Assembly: GCA_951230915.1 (NCBI GenBank)
Contig: OX579636.1
Span: forward strand, 25,355,567-25,419,566
Length of the DNA stretch: 64,000 nt
Direction: 5' to 3'
Origin: Antitrichia curtipendula
Taxonomy: Eukaryota > Streptophyta > Bryopsida > Hypnales > Leucodontaceae
Shown here piece after piece: positions 22,630 through 35,649 of the stretch. Made by a program: the position numbers and the translations under genes. How positions within the stretch are numbered: the stretch's first letter is position 1; each line of letters opens with the position of its first letter. The notes beneath the pieces are model-generated. The model made no database searches. It was not told the origin of the DNA and saw only the letters and a program-made list of their open reading frames with translations.

Positions 22630-23742
22630 ATGGCGGCCTTAAGGTCACTTAAAAAGCTTGCGGAGGAAAAGGCTGTATTTTTCTACAAGTCCATGACAAT
22701 CAGTATGATCGAGGATGGATTTTATTCTGCCAGACTTGTAAGTATCACACGATGGTGAATTTCTCACGTAATCATCCTTGAATGCAGTATGCACATTTTA
22801 TTTATCATACTGTTTTTTCTGCTAGTACAGTAATTGACTTTGGAATGATTGACAGGAGTTTCCAAGCCGTTTTATTAATGACCATCGCAAGGAGTTTGAA
22901 GAGAAAGTTGCGATTGAAAGACGCACTTGTGAGACTCTGTGGTGGTTGCAACTCGAAGTTCGTCACTATGCGGACCGGAAATCTCGTGTTTATACTTGCG
23001 GTGGTGGCTGGAGGGATTTTGTGCTGGACAATGGAATCAGTGTTGGTGACTGGCTGGTCTTTGAGCTGGTTGGGTTCTCCAGATTTCTTGTCCACTTATA
23101 CCCTCCTGATGTCAGAGTTGTCCCTTATCAATCTGCCATAAGCGATTTTTGTGGAAATACTGGAGGTTTCTGTCGGAGAGAGAAAGAAGAACCTGTGCTA
23201 CTGGACTCGGACAAGGACATGAACCCTAGCCCGCCGTCATCTCCTTCTGACAAGCGGGGTTATGTACCTTGTTTCACGAAGATCTTGTGTCTTGCACATT
23301 TGAGGAGACTGGTAAGAAATATTACCTGAAGCTTTGCATATTATGTAAGTTTTTGATACCTAATCAGGATAATGCAGTATGTGCATACCTTGGGGTTAAG
23401 CGTTTGAACATAGATTTACGGGTTCTGGTTGGATTTTGCATGATGAATACCTTTAGAATTTGCCTTGCAGTTACAAGTTTCCACTCGTTGCAACAGGACG
23501 TTCCACCGCAGTTTTGGCGCTCCCATGGCTGGAAGAAGTTTGACCGAAAGGTATTCTCTTTGGAAGGTCCTCAGAAGAACGGTCAAGTCAGAGCTTTTGT
23601 GATCCAAATGCCGGAACAAACCAAATGCTGCTTTGGAGGACAGGAGTGGAAATCGTTCTTCATTGCCAATGCACTGAAGGTTGGTGATTTGGTGTCGTTC
23701 ACCCTCACTGGATCCGCATGCTTTGCCGTTTCGGTTGCATAA
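22630..23742 (+). CDS. Double-B3-domain DNA-binding protein (REM-like), second copy
   Basis: Three exons, 22630-22737, 22856-23311 and 23497-23742, all phase 0 with GT-AG borders, give 269 residues. B3 domain 1 occupies about 13-120: FFYKSM, EFPSRFINDH, GGGWRDFVLDNGISVGDWL. B3 domain 2 occupies about 174-269: PCFTKIL, DVPPQFWRSHGWKKF, GGQEWKSFFIANALKVGD. A short acidic, serine/proline-rich linker (DSDKD, PSPPSSPSD) separates them. It is likely a nuclear DNA-binding factor. Each intron cuts a B3 domain right before its x-P-x-x-F strand, so intron positions match the gene at 15271. The two are same-strand paralogues 5 kb apart, with the CHCHD gene between. This copy lacks the long middle linker, AT-hook and C-terminal extension of the first. 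The start follows an acceptor-like ACAG; an in-frame ATG three codons upstream (22621) is the only alternative. Confidence 0.92.
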
Positions 23743-25830
23743 ACTGTTACCGTGCCCAAGGCTTCTAGATTTTGCTTACATGTCCAGCACCCTTGATGCA
23801 CAAGATGTGTTTTTGTATCATATCGTAGGCTAGTTTCAAGGCCTCGCCTCTTTATCATGCAGCTATTGCACTTGAGATGAAGACTTTTCTCCTTGAACTC
23901 ACGTTTGTGCACTAGTACTGTAAATATCTTCGTCGAGGTATTATATGTATATGTGAACTTATGCCGAACATTTTAAACGATGTTTTAACATTCAGAATCG
24001 AACGTGTGCTCAAGTTTTAGACAAATTTCCTTGTGGGTAACGTTTCTGATGGCTAAACTCTAAAGTCTGGTAGGCAATGGACGAATTCTGGCAGTCACCG
24101 GCTAGTGTCAAAGTAAACTGAGTTCTCTGGCAGTATTTCTGCATTTTCCTAATTTGTTGAACTTGGGTGTGCATCAATGGGCATGTTAGATACTTAGATT
24201 ATTTTTGGTCATCACAGTGCAGTCGAGTTATTAACAGCCACATTAGATTCTCAAGTACAAGTCATCTACAAATACTTACTGCTCAGCATTGACAAGATTA
24301 TGCAGGCATTGCAACATAGAGTTGGTTGTCATATGACTTCCAGCATGTAAGTTATATCCCCTCACCAGTCACTGGGTATTGCTGATTTTTTGGGATTGCC
24401 ATGGCAGATGCTATGTTTTCATATTTTGCCAGAATTGCATATCTCAGAGGATTATTTGTCTCAGAGTTTTGCAACACTTTCTGCAGGTATCCATTGCAAA
24501 TTTTTAATTTCCTAAACCAATGCACAGTACTCTTAATTTATAGTGCCTTAGGCATGACAACACGTTCCATTTCCGGGTGCAGTACAGCATGTGATTTCTA
24601 ATCAGGCAATCAGGGAGTTACTTGAATGAATGCATGTTGACCTGAATGGATGGATCAGCCAAGAATTGGTTGAAGCTGATTTTCAATTATCATTTCTGAA
24701 ATGAGGTGTATCCTTTTTCAACAAAAAATTCCAACTTGTAGGAAAAAATTTAATAGTGTTCCAATGCACCAAAATTTGAGCTATTTGGAGCTTGAAAGCA
24801 TTCGGAAAAAAAAAAAAATGTTTTGAAAATGCAATGACTTACAATTCCCTTCACCTTCTCTACCAATGGAGATGGTCCTTCAATTGAAAAAAATGTATGG
24901 GAATTTGTGTGGGTGATTTAAAGTCAAAGTCAAACAATATTGGCCAATGAAGAAGAAAGAACTCCAATCTTTTATATTAAGATTTCAATTGCATGATCAA
25001 GAATTCATTCATCTCAAGTCACACACTATGCTCCTCAGAGCGTAGTGAGTGACACCAAGAGTTCATTTCTGTGTTACAAGGGAGACTATATTAACCTAGT
25101 GGTATTGGCCAATGAACTAACATATACAGAACAATGTGGCCTACCTAGAAAATTCTGCAACTTCTAACACAATAATATTTTGATGTATTGGTCTACTCAA
25201 GATGATTTCTTACATTTGTATTGACATTGACCTCTACAGTTAATGAAAAAATCAAAACAGACTCTGAGATATTGTTCATTATCATGGAAATCAATGTATC
25301 CATAATAACCAAAAATCTTCAAATTTGGCAATGAATTCTCCAATCATTAGAGGTTAATATGAGTTAACAAGTACACTTATATAAATCCATCTTGAAGAAT
25401 CCATGTGCCAATCTTGAAGATGATAAGGTAGACCAACCCATTTCCGCTAGTTGCCTATTTTCGTCATCCTATTCATGGCCCCAATTCCACTACAAAACTC
25501 ATCCAAATTCGTTCGTTTTATGACAAAATCAATTTTAATGGCAATAAGGGATAACTTGTCAATGTTTTTATTGGTGAATACTTAAGTGCTAATAGATCTA
25601 TACACAGAAAGGGAGTTATGGATTGTTAATAGGCAGTTGTGTAATTATTTTAGGGTGGACCACTTCATAAATTCACAGAAATTACAATTTTAATTGGAAA
25701 GTTATAATTCCACTTAGGTTAATTTGATTCATGAAACAAGCACACACCTTTAGAAAATATATATATGTGCCCCTCTTAGAGTTGGCCCCAAGATATTCAG
25801 ATTACAAAATCAGGGTGGTAATTATAGGTT
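23743..25830. other. Intergenic DNA without a recognised gene
   Basis: The first few hundred bases are probably the 3' UTR of the second B3 gene. The remainder is AT-rich with short interrupted frames only. Confidence 0.5.
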
Positions 25831-28674
25831 TTGTCTACTCAGTGAGAACCACCGGCATTGTGCTTAGAAAACTACTGTAGAGTGTTCACTCTTGAGCATC
25901 GCCAACCTGCTCTATACTTTTTTTTAAGAGAAAAAGAAGTTGGCCGAATCCAAATCATGTAAAGTCTGTCTGTACAACTGAGTCGGTCGGGCAGCCATCA
26001 TTGGCACTTTTCTTTCGACTGCTCTCGATCATCCTCAATCGATCGGGTGCCATCCATGGATCGACAGACATGCAGATCGAGTATGTTACGTTTTAGATCT
26101 TACATTTCCGGTGTGCCTGTGGAAAAAAGAGAACACTGGGAATTCTTCTTCTTTTCTTCACAGGGGAACGCAATATGAGCCCCTAGCTTGCGGCAACTCT
26201 CGCACGAATGTGCACGTGCACGTTCGATGCTCTTGGAAGTTCGATCGACAAGATCGACCGATCATTCAAAGCCTTTAATTAATCTGCCAATTCGATCAAC
26301 TCCATATCCAACTTAACAGGTTAAGTTAGTGGCCACGCACGCAACTGGATTCAACTGAACCCAAACTTTCGGAACCTTCACAGTCTCCAGGAATCCGGGC
26401 AAGAATCGATAGATGCATGGTCAGGCACGTAAGAATCCAAGCTGGGTGGATCGGAAAGGTGCCTGAATATTCCGCTTCACATGAGGAGCGCATGACACAA
26501 GCGGTTGCACAGTAAAGTACTGTACACCCGATCGACTTGGTTCTTCCATGGATAAGAATTGCAATCTCTTCGGGGCGAGCCTGTATGGCAAATTGATCTC
26601 CACCACGCTTGGAAGCTTAAAAAGCTTAAAAGGCCTTAAAACGTGAATTTCATTAAAATGGCGGCATTCCAGAACTTTGGCGGTCTTACATCTATACCTG
26701 TCCTAGATGTTCAGACAAAGTGGCGGATTTCATATGCCATTTTAACGAAATTGACGTTCGTAGCGGCAGTTGTACAGAAAGTCTGTTGTAAAGTTTCCTG
26801 TGTTCTCCGCTTTCAGTTTTTACTACTGACCTAGGCCTCCGTGTGCCACATGCACAGACAGATCTAGCTTGGCGTTTTGATGTTACGGTAGCTGCAAAAG
26901 AGAGTGCGGTAGGCATCTCGGTCAGTCAGAGAGATTTACTGCGGCCAACCGTTTGATTCCAAAGACAATGGAATGATTGTCGAACTGAACCTCGCCTGAT
27001 TGTCGCTTCCAATATTTTAAAATGCAAGAGGCCATTTCCATCATTGGCATATCACTGTGCAAGACAAGCTTGCCAATTGCCGACTTCTTTTCATGCTGAG
27101 TGGCTTATTAATGGCGAATTAAAATATATTGAGACCGAGTAGATATGCATCATGTCAACCGCGAGCCCATTTCTATATATTAGGTTATAAGCACATGGAG
27201 AGTAATTCTATATCTTAAAATCTTGTTTGTATTGTATATTCTTTTTTGTGACTCTTGATTGACCATGATTCAGCCTTTGAAGTAATGCTTGATAATGCAG
27301 TCAAAAGGATTGAGAGTACTAAAGGAGATATTAACCCGTAAAGTTTCATTGTCCCCTCGGCGGACAAAATGGATTTTGGGCACGCTCCTCTGGCTTGTCT
27401 ACCTCAGTGAAAACCACCGGCATTGTGCTTACAAAATTACAGTAGTGTTCACTCTTGAACATCGCCAACCTGCTCTACACTTTTTTAAGAGAAAAAGAAC
27501 TTAGCCGAATCCAAATCATGTAAAGTCTGTAACAACTGAGTCGGGCGGGCAGCCATAATTGGCACTTTTCTTTCGACTGCTCTCATCCTCAATCGATCGG
27601 GTGCCATCCATTGATCGACAGACATGCAGATCGAGTATGTTAAGTTTTGGTTCCAACTCTCGCACGAATGTGCACGTGCACGTTCGATGCTCTTGGAAGT
27701 TCGATCGACAAGATCGACCGATCATTCAAAGCCTTTAATTAATCTGCCAATTCGATCAACTCCATATCCAACTTAACAGGCTAAGTTAATGGCCACGCAC
27801 GCAACTGGATCCAACTGAACCCAACTTTGAACCTTCATAGTCTCCAAGAATCCGGGCAAGAATCGATAGATCCATGGTCAGGCACGTACGTAATCATCAA
27901 GCTGGGTGGATCGGAAAGGTGCCTGAATATTCCGCTTCACATGAGGAGCGCATGACACAAGCCGTTGCACAGTAAAGTAATGTACACCCGATCGACTGGG
28001 TTCTTCCATGGATAAGAATTGCAATCTCTTTGGGTCGGCGCGCTTCTATGGAAAATCGATCTCCGCGCGCCACGCTTGGAAACTTAAAAAGCTTCAAAGG
28101 CCGTAGCGGCAGTTGCACAGAAAGTCTGTTGTAAAGTTTCCTGTGTTGTCCGCTTTCAGTTTTTACTACTGAAGGCCTCCGTGTGCCACATGCACAGACA
28201 GATCTAGCTTGACGTTTTGATGCTACGGTAGCTGCAAAAGAGAGTGCGGTAGGCATCTCGGTCTGTCAGTCAGAGAGATTTACCGTGGCCTACCGTTGAT
28301 TCCAAAGACAATGGAATGATTGTCGAACTGAACCTCGCTTGATTGTCGCTTCCAATATTTTAGAATGCAAGAGGCCAATTCCATCATTGGCATATGACTG
28401 TGCAAGACAAGCTTGCCAATGCCGACTTCTTTGACAGATCATTCAAAGCCTTTAATTAATCTGCCAATTCGATCAACTCCAAATCCAAATTAACAGGCTA
28501 AGTTAATGGCCACGCACGCAACTGGATCCAACTGAACCCAACTTTGAAGTTTGAACCTTCACAGTCTCCAAGACCCCGGGCAAGAATCGTTAGATGCATG
28601 GTCAGGCACGTACGTAATCATCAAGCTGGGTGGATCGGAAAGGTGCCTGAATATTCCGCTTCACATGAGGAGCG

Positions 28675-28770
28675 CCAACATTTTTCAGAAAAATGTCATT
28701 TCAACATGTCATTTAACCACTGTTACTGTTGTCATTTAAACAATGTCACTTCAACACCCCTTTTGCACTA
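28675..28770. mobile_element. 96-bp insertion in the third repeat unit
   Basis: Units A and B read straight through 'gaggagcgcatgacac'. In the third unit 96 bases sit between two copies of GCG (28672-28674 and 28771-28773), which looks like a target duplication. The insert carries repeated 'gtcattt' and 'caatgtca'-like words and no coding sequence. Confidence 0.5.
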
Positions 28771-29405
28771 GCGCATGACACAAGCGGTTGCACAGTAAAG
28801 TAATGTACACCTGATCGACTTGGTTCTTTGACTTCTTTCATGGATAAGAATTGCAATCTCTTTGGGTGGGCGCGCTTCTATGGAAAATCGATCTCCACCA
28901 CGCTGGGAAGCTTAAAAAGCTTCAAAGGCCGTAGCGGCAGTTGTACAGAAATTCTGTTGTAAAGTTTCCTGTGTTGTCCGCTTTCAGTTTTTACTACTGA
29001 CTTAGGCCTCCGTGTGCCACATGCAGACAGATCTAGCTTGGCGTTCTGATGCTACGGTAGCTGCAAAAGAGAGTGCGGTAGGCATCTCGGTCAGTCAGTC
29101 AGAGAGATTTACTGTGGCCAACCGTTTGATTCCAATGACAATGGAATGATTGTCGAACTGAACCTCGCTTGATTGTCGCTTCCAATATTTTAAAATGCAA
29201 GAGGCCAATTCCATCATTGGCATATCACTGTGCAAGACAAGCTTGCCAATTGCCGACTTCTTTTCATGCTGAGTGGCTTATCAATGGCGAATAAAAATAT
29301 ACTGAGACCGATGAGATATGCATCACGTCAACTGCGAGCCCATTTGTAAATATTAGGTTATAAGCAATTAAGCACATGGAGAGTAATTCTATATCTTACA
29401 ATCTT

Positions 29406-29560
29406 CACAGGGCGTCATCCTCAAGTACTTATATTTCACAATGCATTTAACCCCCCTCCCAAACTTTCTTAAAACATTCTTAAAACATAAATTTGGGGGG
29501 GTAAAGATGCATTGTGAAGTATAAAAACCTTGGAGGTGACACCCTGCTAGTTTCCTTGTG
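29406..29560. mobile_element. 155-bp MITE, CACTA-like ends
   Basis: Unit A shows the empty site ('aaaatcttgtttgta', near 27220). In the third unit the same site is split by 155 bases flanked by CTT on both sides (29403-29405, 29561-29563). The element begins CACAGGG and ends CCTTGTG. Subterminal arms are long and imperfectly inverted: CTTCACAATGCAT-like and poly-C/G segments face each other. A CAC start with a 3-base duplication fits CACTA-type non-autonomous elements. Confidence 0.6.
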
Positions 29561-30519
29561 CTTGTTTGTATGGTGTATTCTTTTCTGTGACTCTTGATTG
29601 ACTATGATTGAATAAGATTCAGCCTTTGAAATAACACTTGATAATGCAATGAAAAGGCTTGAGAGAATTGAAGGAGATATTAACACTTAATTGACAGAAC
29701 TAATTTTAGCAATGGATTGAAATTTTTTGCTTCTTTTTAGTTTGAATACAAGACAAAGATGTCTAGTAGAAACTTAGGCTTGGTAGATTAACCAAATGAC
29801 TACACAAATGAGCCAAGGGTGGTTTTAAGACCTAAGTTGATTTCATAGTCAAGTTTATCATATGTCATATTAACCATTTATAAATTGTAAACCTATTATA
29901 AGTGATTTTTATTTCATCAATTTTATAGTCCAATAGAAAGTCGGTTAATTTTTGACAACAAGATAAACTCCACAAATTAAAAATATATGACATTGTATAT
30001 ACATAATATATATGAGACTCCGATGATATCCTATAGTAGATATATATGCCTTCCTTGGTGTAGGCGGGAGGTTTCAAACCTACAAACCGCAAGTAGTAAC
30101 TAAAGTGGACATCTTTGAGGCTCTATTTAAGTCCTATCACCTTTTACATGTGCTGGCAAGTATAATCATTTCAAATACAATTGTATTTCAAATGATCATA
30201 TCCACAACCCTTTAAGGACCTCATAGATTAGTTTTTTGCTTAAAAATTGTTTTTTCCACTATACCCATTCACCTAAAGCTGCAATGTCAAATACGCGGCA
30301 ATGATTTAAGATCCAAATCCAAAGTATTAAAAAAAAATGTTAAGGTACTCTAGTGTATCTTAGCCCTGATTTCTTAACACTCTATATTTGGATGCACCTT
30401 GCACTCAAGCCAAGTTGTGCCAAAAAAAGCAAATATTCTGAAAGAATCCAATAACCATCAACCACCCAATTCTTTTTTTTGTGTGGCAATGTGAAGGACT
30501 AACTTCATTGATATTTGAT

Positions 30520-30650
30520 GTGTAACAAGATGAAAAGAGGAATTCTTTATAGAAGTGACAATGAATGAAGATACATATTCTACATGGATTGTTAAGCCTA
30601 CCACTATCCCACTTCTATAAAAAAGTTCTTCTTCTCATCTTGTAACTCAC
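30520..30650. repeat. Foldback element with 38-41 base imperfect arms
   Basis: The left arm 30520-30557 and the right arm 30610-30650 pair in reverse: 'gtaacaagatga' against 'tcatcttgtaac' and 'tatagaagtg' against 'cacttctata'. The loop is about 52 bases. No target duplication was resolved. Confidence 0.55.
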
Positions 30651-32826
30651 AAATTGTTTAAGCTAAAATTAAGCCAAATTTTGTGGCTTGATTGGATTTA
30701 ATTTGACTTAATTGAAATAATTGTCAATTAAACATTGTTTATAACTTCAAAAACTGCAGATACAATAGTCTATATGTTTAAAATTAAAAAAATTGCGGAT
30801 ACATTTTATAGGAGATAAATAATTATGGAGTGATTATTTTTGCGAAAGTTAGACCAGTTGATTGTTCATTTTGGCCACTTTCACGGAAGTCAGACCTACA
30901 TTTTAATAGCTATGTTTGTCACTTTGGAGCAGCCCTCCGAAAGATTGAAGTTTCTTCTTACTACTAAGTAAACTTGAGCAATGAAAATCCATTTTGATTA
31001 ATTAAAGAGCATCCAAACAAATTAGATAGAAAAAAAAGCTTTAAATTCGGGCATATAGCTAAAAGACAAAAATGATAAACAAATTGATAGAAATAAAATA
31101 TATATTTGAAGTAATATAATATAATGATATGGCTTGAAAAAACAAAAATGTTTAAAAGATAAGAATGGTACATAGATTGAAAGATCAAAATTAAAGATGT
31201 TATTGAAAGATATGATATAAATATGATTTTTTTTATAGAGAATTGAATCCATCCAAAGTTGGAGACCTCTAATTCTTATTTATTGAAAGAGATGAACTCA
31301 TCTAAATTATAATTACTTCTAATTTTTATGTTTATTGATTCAAACAAAACCATGAGACAAATACAAGCAATGTGTCTAGTTTTATTCCTTGATTAAAAAA
31401 AAAAGTAGTTCATTTTATTTTTCTCCAGAATACTTTTATTTTTGCTATTCATGATAATTTCAAATTCCATCTATTAAACTCTTATAGTTCAAAAGGGTCA
31501 AGAATGGCATTGTAGTCACTTGAGATGACTTGAGCTCAAGTTGTGGTCTACCAATTAAGCCCATGTTTGTATTAGTCGATGCTTCTAAAATGTAGTTTCT
31601 CCCTACTTACATAGAAATAAAATCATTACTAAACTTGATGAAGTCAATTCCAACACTACAAAATTTAAATGTTTATTTCTAATTCCAATTCTACATGGAA
31701 GTTCACCATAAACCTCTATTTAATGACTAGCCAATTCTATTTAATATAGTCAACACTAAACAAATACCATTACAATATTTGGGATAATTATTTTTGTTTA
31801 GTGTTACTCCCATGATTTAAGGAATCCACACTATTCAATGGATGATTGAGTTTTCTTTTCACTTTGATAGTTTTAGTGTTACAATTACTTGTAAAGTGTG
31901 CTCTTTGCCATTTGTGATGTTTGCAACCATAGAAAATATTGAAGCAAATATAAAACCTAGGAAGCATAGTTCACAATAATTGATGATAAATTTAATCTCT
32001 ATTTAATATGGCCTTGTGTTAGTAGAAAAATCACTATTTGAGGAACAACTCTAAATAGAATGAAGAGTGTAGTGCCATGGTTGCCTCAAGCATTGAACAT
32101 CGCATTAGAAATAACACCCTTTGTCACTTCTATGATTCAAAACAAGGCTTCACTTTCACACTAGTGCAATGTTGGATTTGGAGTTCAAGTCTATCAATGC
32201 ATGGACCTCATGGGGTGCACTTAGTTCTATTACAACAAACCACGTGCGAACAAGTGGTTTCTAATAAACTATAATTTCAACCTAAAATTTTAAGCATTGT
32301 TTAATAATGACTATAGGTTTCTATTGCCAAAATTTCCAACTCAAGTAAAATATGAAATGATTTCTAGAAGAGGTTGAAAATGAACTAAAATGGCATGTTT
32401 TTCAACCCAAGTAATTATAGAGAACACATTTAGATGACCATTGAATCCATATTCAACTCAAAATGAGCTTTCAATAGAGAATTATTATTAGGAATTTTTT
32501 GTTTTTAGACAATTTTTTGTTATATAATATAGGGATGTGAAAGTTATTTTTCAGTTCTATAATGTATCTTTTTACTTCAAAAATTTGTAACTAATTATTA
32601 TTATTAAATAAAAATATCAATAATTCAAAACATAAACTTTCAAAGTAGGAAAATCTATTCATATTTTTTTAATTTTTTTTAACTTAAAATTCAAAAAGTA
32701 TATAGGGGATCCAAAGTTTTGTTTGCATATGGTTTCTAATGGATAGTATAAGTGAACTCCCCAAAGCATGGACATGGGAGATGATTGCCATATTGTTGTT
32801 AAACACATAAGTAAGTATTCTTCCTC

Positions 32827-33745
32827 TTTACCCCTAAAGTCCCATTGGTCCTACGGGGGCTAAAATGCAACCTCGGGTAGGCTCATACAGTCTCAATATT
32901 TATTGTAATTTTTTGAAACTTTTTTTGAAGCTAGAAAAATACATAAGCTTCAAGGGAATATAATTTTTATTTCAATCGGCGCCCAACAACACAAGTTATG
33001 GCACAATTAGCTGAAAATCAAGCAACATAAAAAAATCAGAAAAAGTCAAAATTAAATTTTTTCCTTGAAATAGTATATTTTTGTCTACATGTGAAGCTTT
33101 GATTCATTCTATTTTGACTAATGATGAGAAACTTATGAACAATCTTGTTTTTTGGGCAATCTAGGCATTTAAAAAAAACTAAACTTATAGAATTCATTTT
33201 TGAATGTAATTTTCACATTTTTTCAAAAAAATTGTTTGATAGGGTTAAGTATGCTTGCTAGAACAATCTCACCATTGGAATTATTGTGTTTCGATTCCAT
33301 CATAGAGGTATTAACAATTCAGTCTTCTTTTCAATCATAGACTTACTTCTACTTAACAATTTTTAAATGAATGAAAATCAATTTTTTTTTTTGAAATTTT
33401 TTTTTTCCTAGAATTTCAACTCAATCCTTCAACATAATTAACAATTAAATTCAAAGTGTGAAATGCAAAACATTTCCATGAATGGCGGTCAAAGTCATCT
33501 GAAATTGTAAGTTAGAATTCAAAAAAAAAAAAAAATCCAACTTTGAATGCTCATAACTCTTTTAATTTGTATGGTCAAACTTCATGGATTTTTTATGACA
33601 TTATCTAAGACAAGTCAAGTATAAGATCCTACAATTAGATTCTTAAAAAATTATTTTTTTCTGTTTTCTTGGATAAATGCAATAGAAATGGCAGTTTTGA
33701 GTGTTTTTTTTGACAGATAAATGACCTTGGGACTTTAGGAGTTAA
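32827..33745 (-). repeat. Dispersed element with inverted ends CYCCTAAAGTCCCA
   Basis: The left end CCCCTAAAGTCCCA (32831-32844), preceded by TTTA, faces TTGGGACTTTAGGAG (ending 33741), followed by TTAA. The ends match at 13 of 14 positions. The interior matches 3040-3817 in reverse, e.g. the 'acaatcttgttttttgggc' region at 33140. No transposase is seen. Confidence 0.6.
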
Positions 33746-35649
33746 ATACAAGTGGAGATCCAAAACCCGTCCTTTTAAGCCTACCTACCTAAACAATGTC
33801 AGTCATGGATAATTCAAGAAATATATATATCGCTCCTTCCTAGATAGGGGGGACACATTAAAAATCCGGTTCGGATGATGGATCTCCTAGTACCTTAATA
33901 TTCTCAAATGTCCTCTTTTGAATCTTGCTGCTCAGTGATGCTTCTTGGCGGGCTTTACCCTTCTGAAGCAGACAGTCAATTTTTCGGTGCTACCGAAAAA
34001 CACCACCTTTTCTCTAAACAGTTCAAATTTCTAAGCCGGGAAAAAGGAAAGAATAAAGCTGTATTATTGTGTAAAAAGTGGAGGTAAGGCTGCATCGAAA
34101 AGGCCTTTGCTCTTTGTTACGACCCCCAATCTAGCTACCGGCTGGTCCACCAAGGAAAAAAATCATACACACAGATGGCTTTGGCATCCATAACTCGCCC
34201 ATCCACAGTGAGCGAGAGATCCAAAAACTTGGGCATTTCCTGGATCTATTCATATGGCCAAGCTCCTGGTTTGCTTTGCATTCGGCGACAACTACGTCAC
34301 TCTCGATTTGGACCAACCAAGAAAGACGATAACCCATAATTCTTTTGGCGAGTGAGCTGTCATTGTGGGCATAATTATATTAGTGGTGCACATTTCAGAA
34401 TTTCCATGTACACCGCTATTACAATGGGCTTGTTCAGTCCCATTTTGTCTACAACGGGCTTGCCTACCCTAAGTCTTTTGAAGGACATGTGGATGTACAC
34501 CAATGTGAGAATCGATGAAATCACATTTTGTAGTTGATTATTGTTAGGTCACTTGTTGTTGAGAGCTCGAAGATTGAGAGAGTTATAATCGAGCATAATA
34601 CTCTCCTCCAAAATATATTGCAAAATGTGATGATGACGGAAAAAAAAAGGAACAAATTCTAGAACCCTGCTCAAATCTATTTCTCCCCGGGGGGGGGGGC
34701 GATTTTTCCCCTCACCAAATGCATACTGGAAATACAGTAAATTGCTTAAGTGGTCAGAATGCAGTCAACTATCTTAGCATCAGGATAGATTTCCGGGTTT
34801 TTTTTGGGGGGGGGGGGACCATACTGGACTTGCCATCGCCGTGCCTCCATAAAGGGTGGACCGAGGATGCTCTTAAAATGGTTCTAACTTTTTGCATTTC
34901 TCTGACAGGTGCGTTTCACTCACGGGATCCAACTGAGTCAGAAAATGATCAGGCTCCTGTTCATTCTTTTTCAGTCAGTTACAACTCTTATCAAGTGGCG
35001 ATGGTTTATTGCGCCTTCAACATCACCCACGTCTTGCCAATACAGCTTTTTTCGTGGCCATTACTGGACCCTTGTCATGAACTATTATATGTCCACAATT
35101 CCACTGTTCCAAAGTTCACCTACAACTATCACTGGACAGCCATTAATTCCTGCCTTTTCTGAATAAGGAAGAAAGGGACATCCCGCCGTCCAGGGAAACC
35201 CTTTTCTATCATCCTCTTGGTGTTGAGTAAGTCAGTTATAAATAATTCGAAGAAGATTGAGGACAGCTGTTCTAGAAAACGAGCTGAATTGTTCAATGAC
35301 TGGGAGGTTCTAATGCCCCATTCTTGTAGAGTGCATGCATATCATTTTCCTTTCATCATGGCACATCTACCTTTCAAGGATAATTTACCTTTCAAGGATA
35401 ATTTACTGACAAAATATTTCAAGAAGTTTAACCTCCCCAAATTAATATTCAACTCTTAAATGGGCACTTAGTTTATGAGCCTCCTACCTTATGTGTCCAA
35501 TTTGGTCTCCACAACTGAAGCGGATGAGCATCTGTCAAGTATGCTTACCGGCAGGTGAAACCAGCAAACTGTTCAATTCAATCTCAGTGCCTCAACTCGT
35601 ACTGGTTTTATTCAACTTATCAATTTGAAATGGAAGGCACATTCAAGGC

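Larger units (their letters stand above)
25831..29690 (+). repeat. Long-period tandem repeat, about two and a half units
   Basis: Unit A spans about 25831-27390, unit B 27391-28432, and a third partial unit starts inside the repeat at about 28433 and ends near 29690. Landmarks recur in order: 'accaccggcattgtgctt' (25848 and 27413), the G-box palindrome GTGCACGTGCAC (26210 and 27670), 'gatcattcaaagcctttaa' (three times) and 'aggcatctcggtc' (three times). Unit B lacks about 90 bases that A has near 26100-26195 and also lacks the tail of A; the third unit lacks the head. Minus-strand frames starting MPTALSFAATV occur in A and B but are not conserved at the protein level. Class unknown. Confidence 0.85.

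Noticed and set aside
34719..35162. Open frame of 147 codons
   Set aside because: It overlaps a poly-G run and another frame, has no domain, and its composition is not protein-like.
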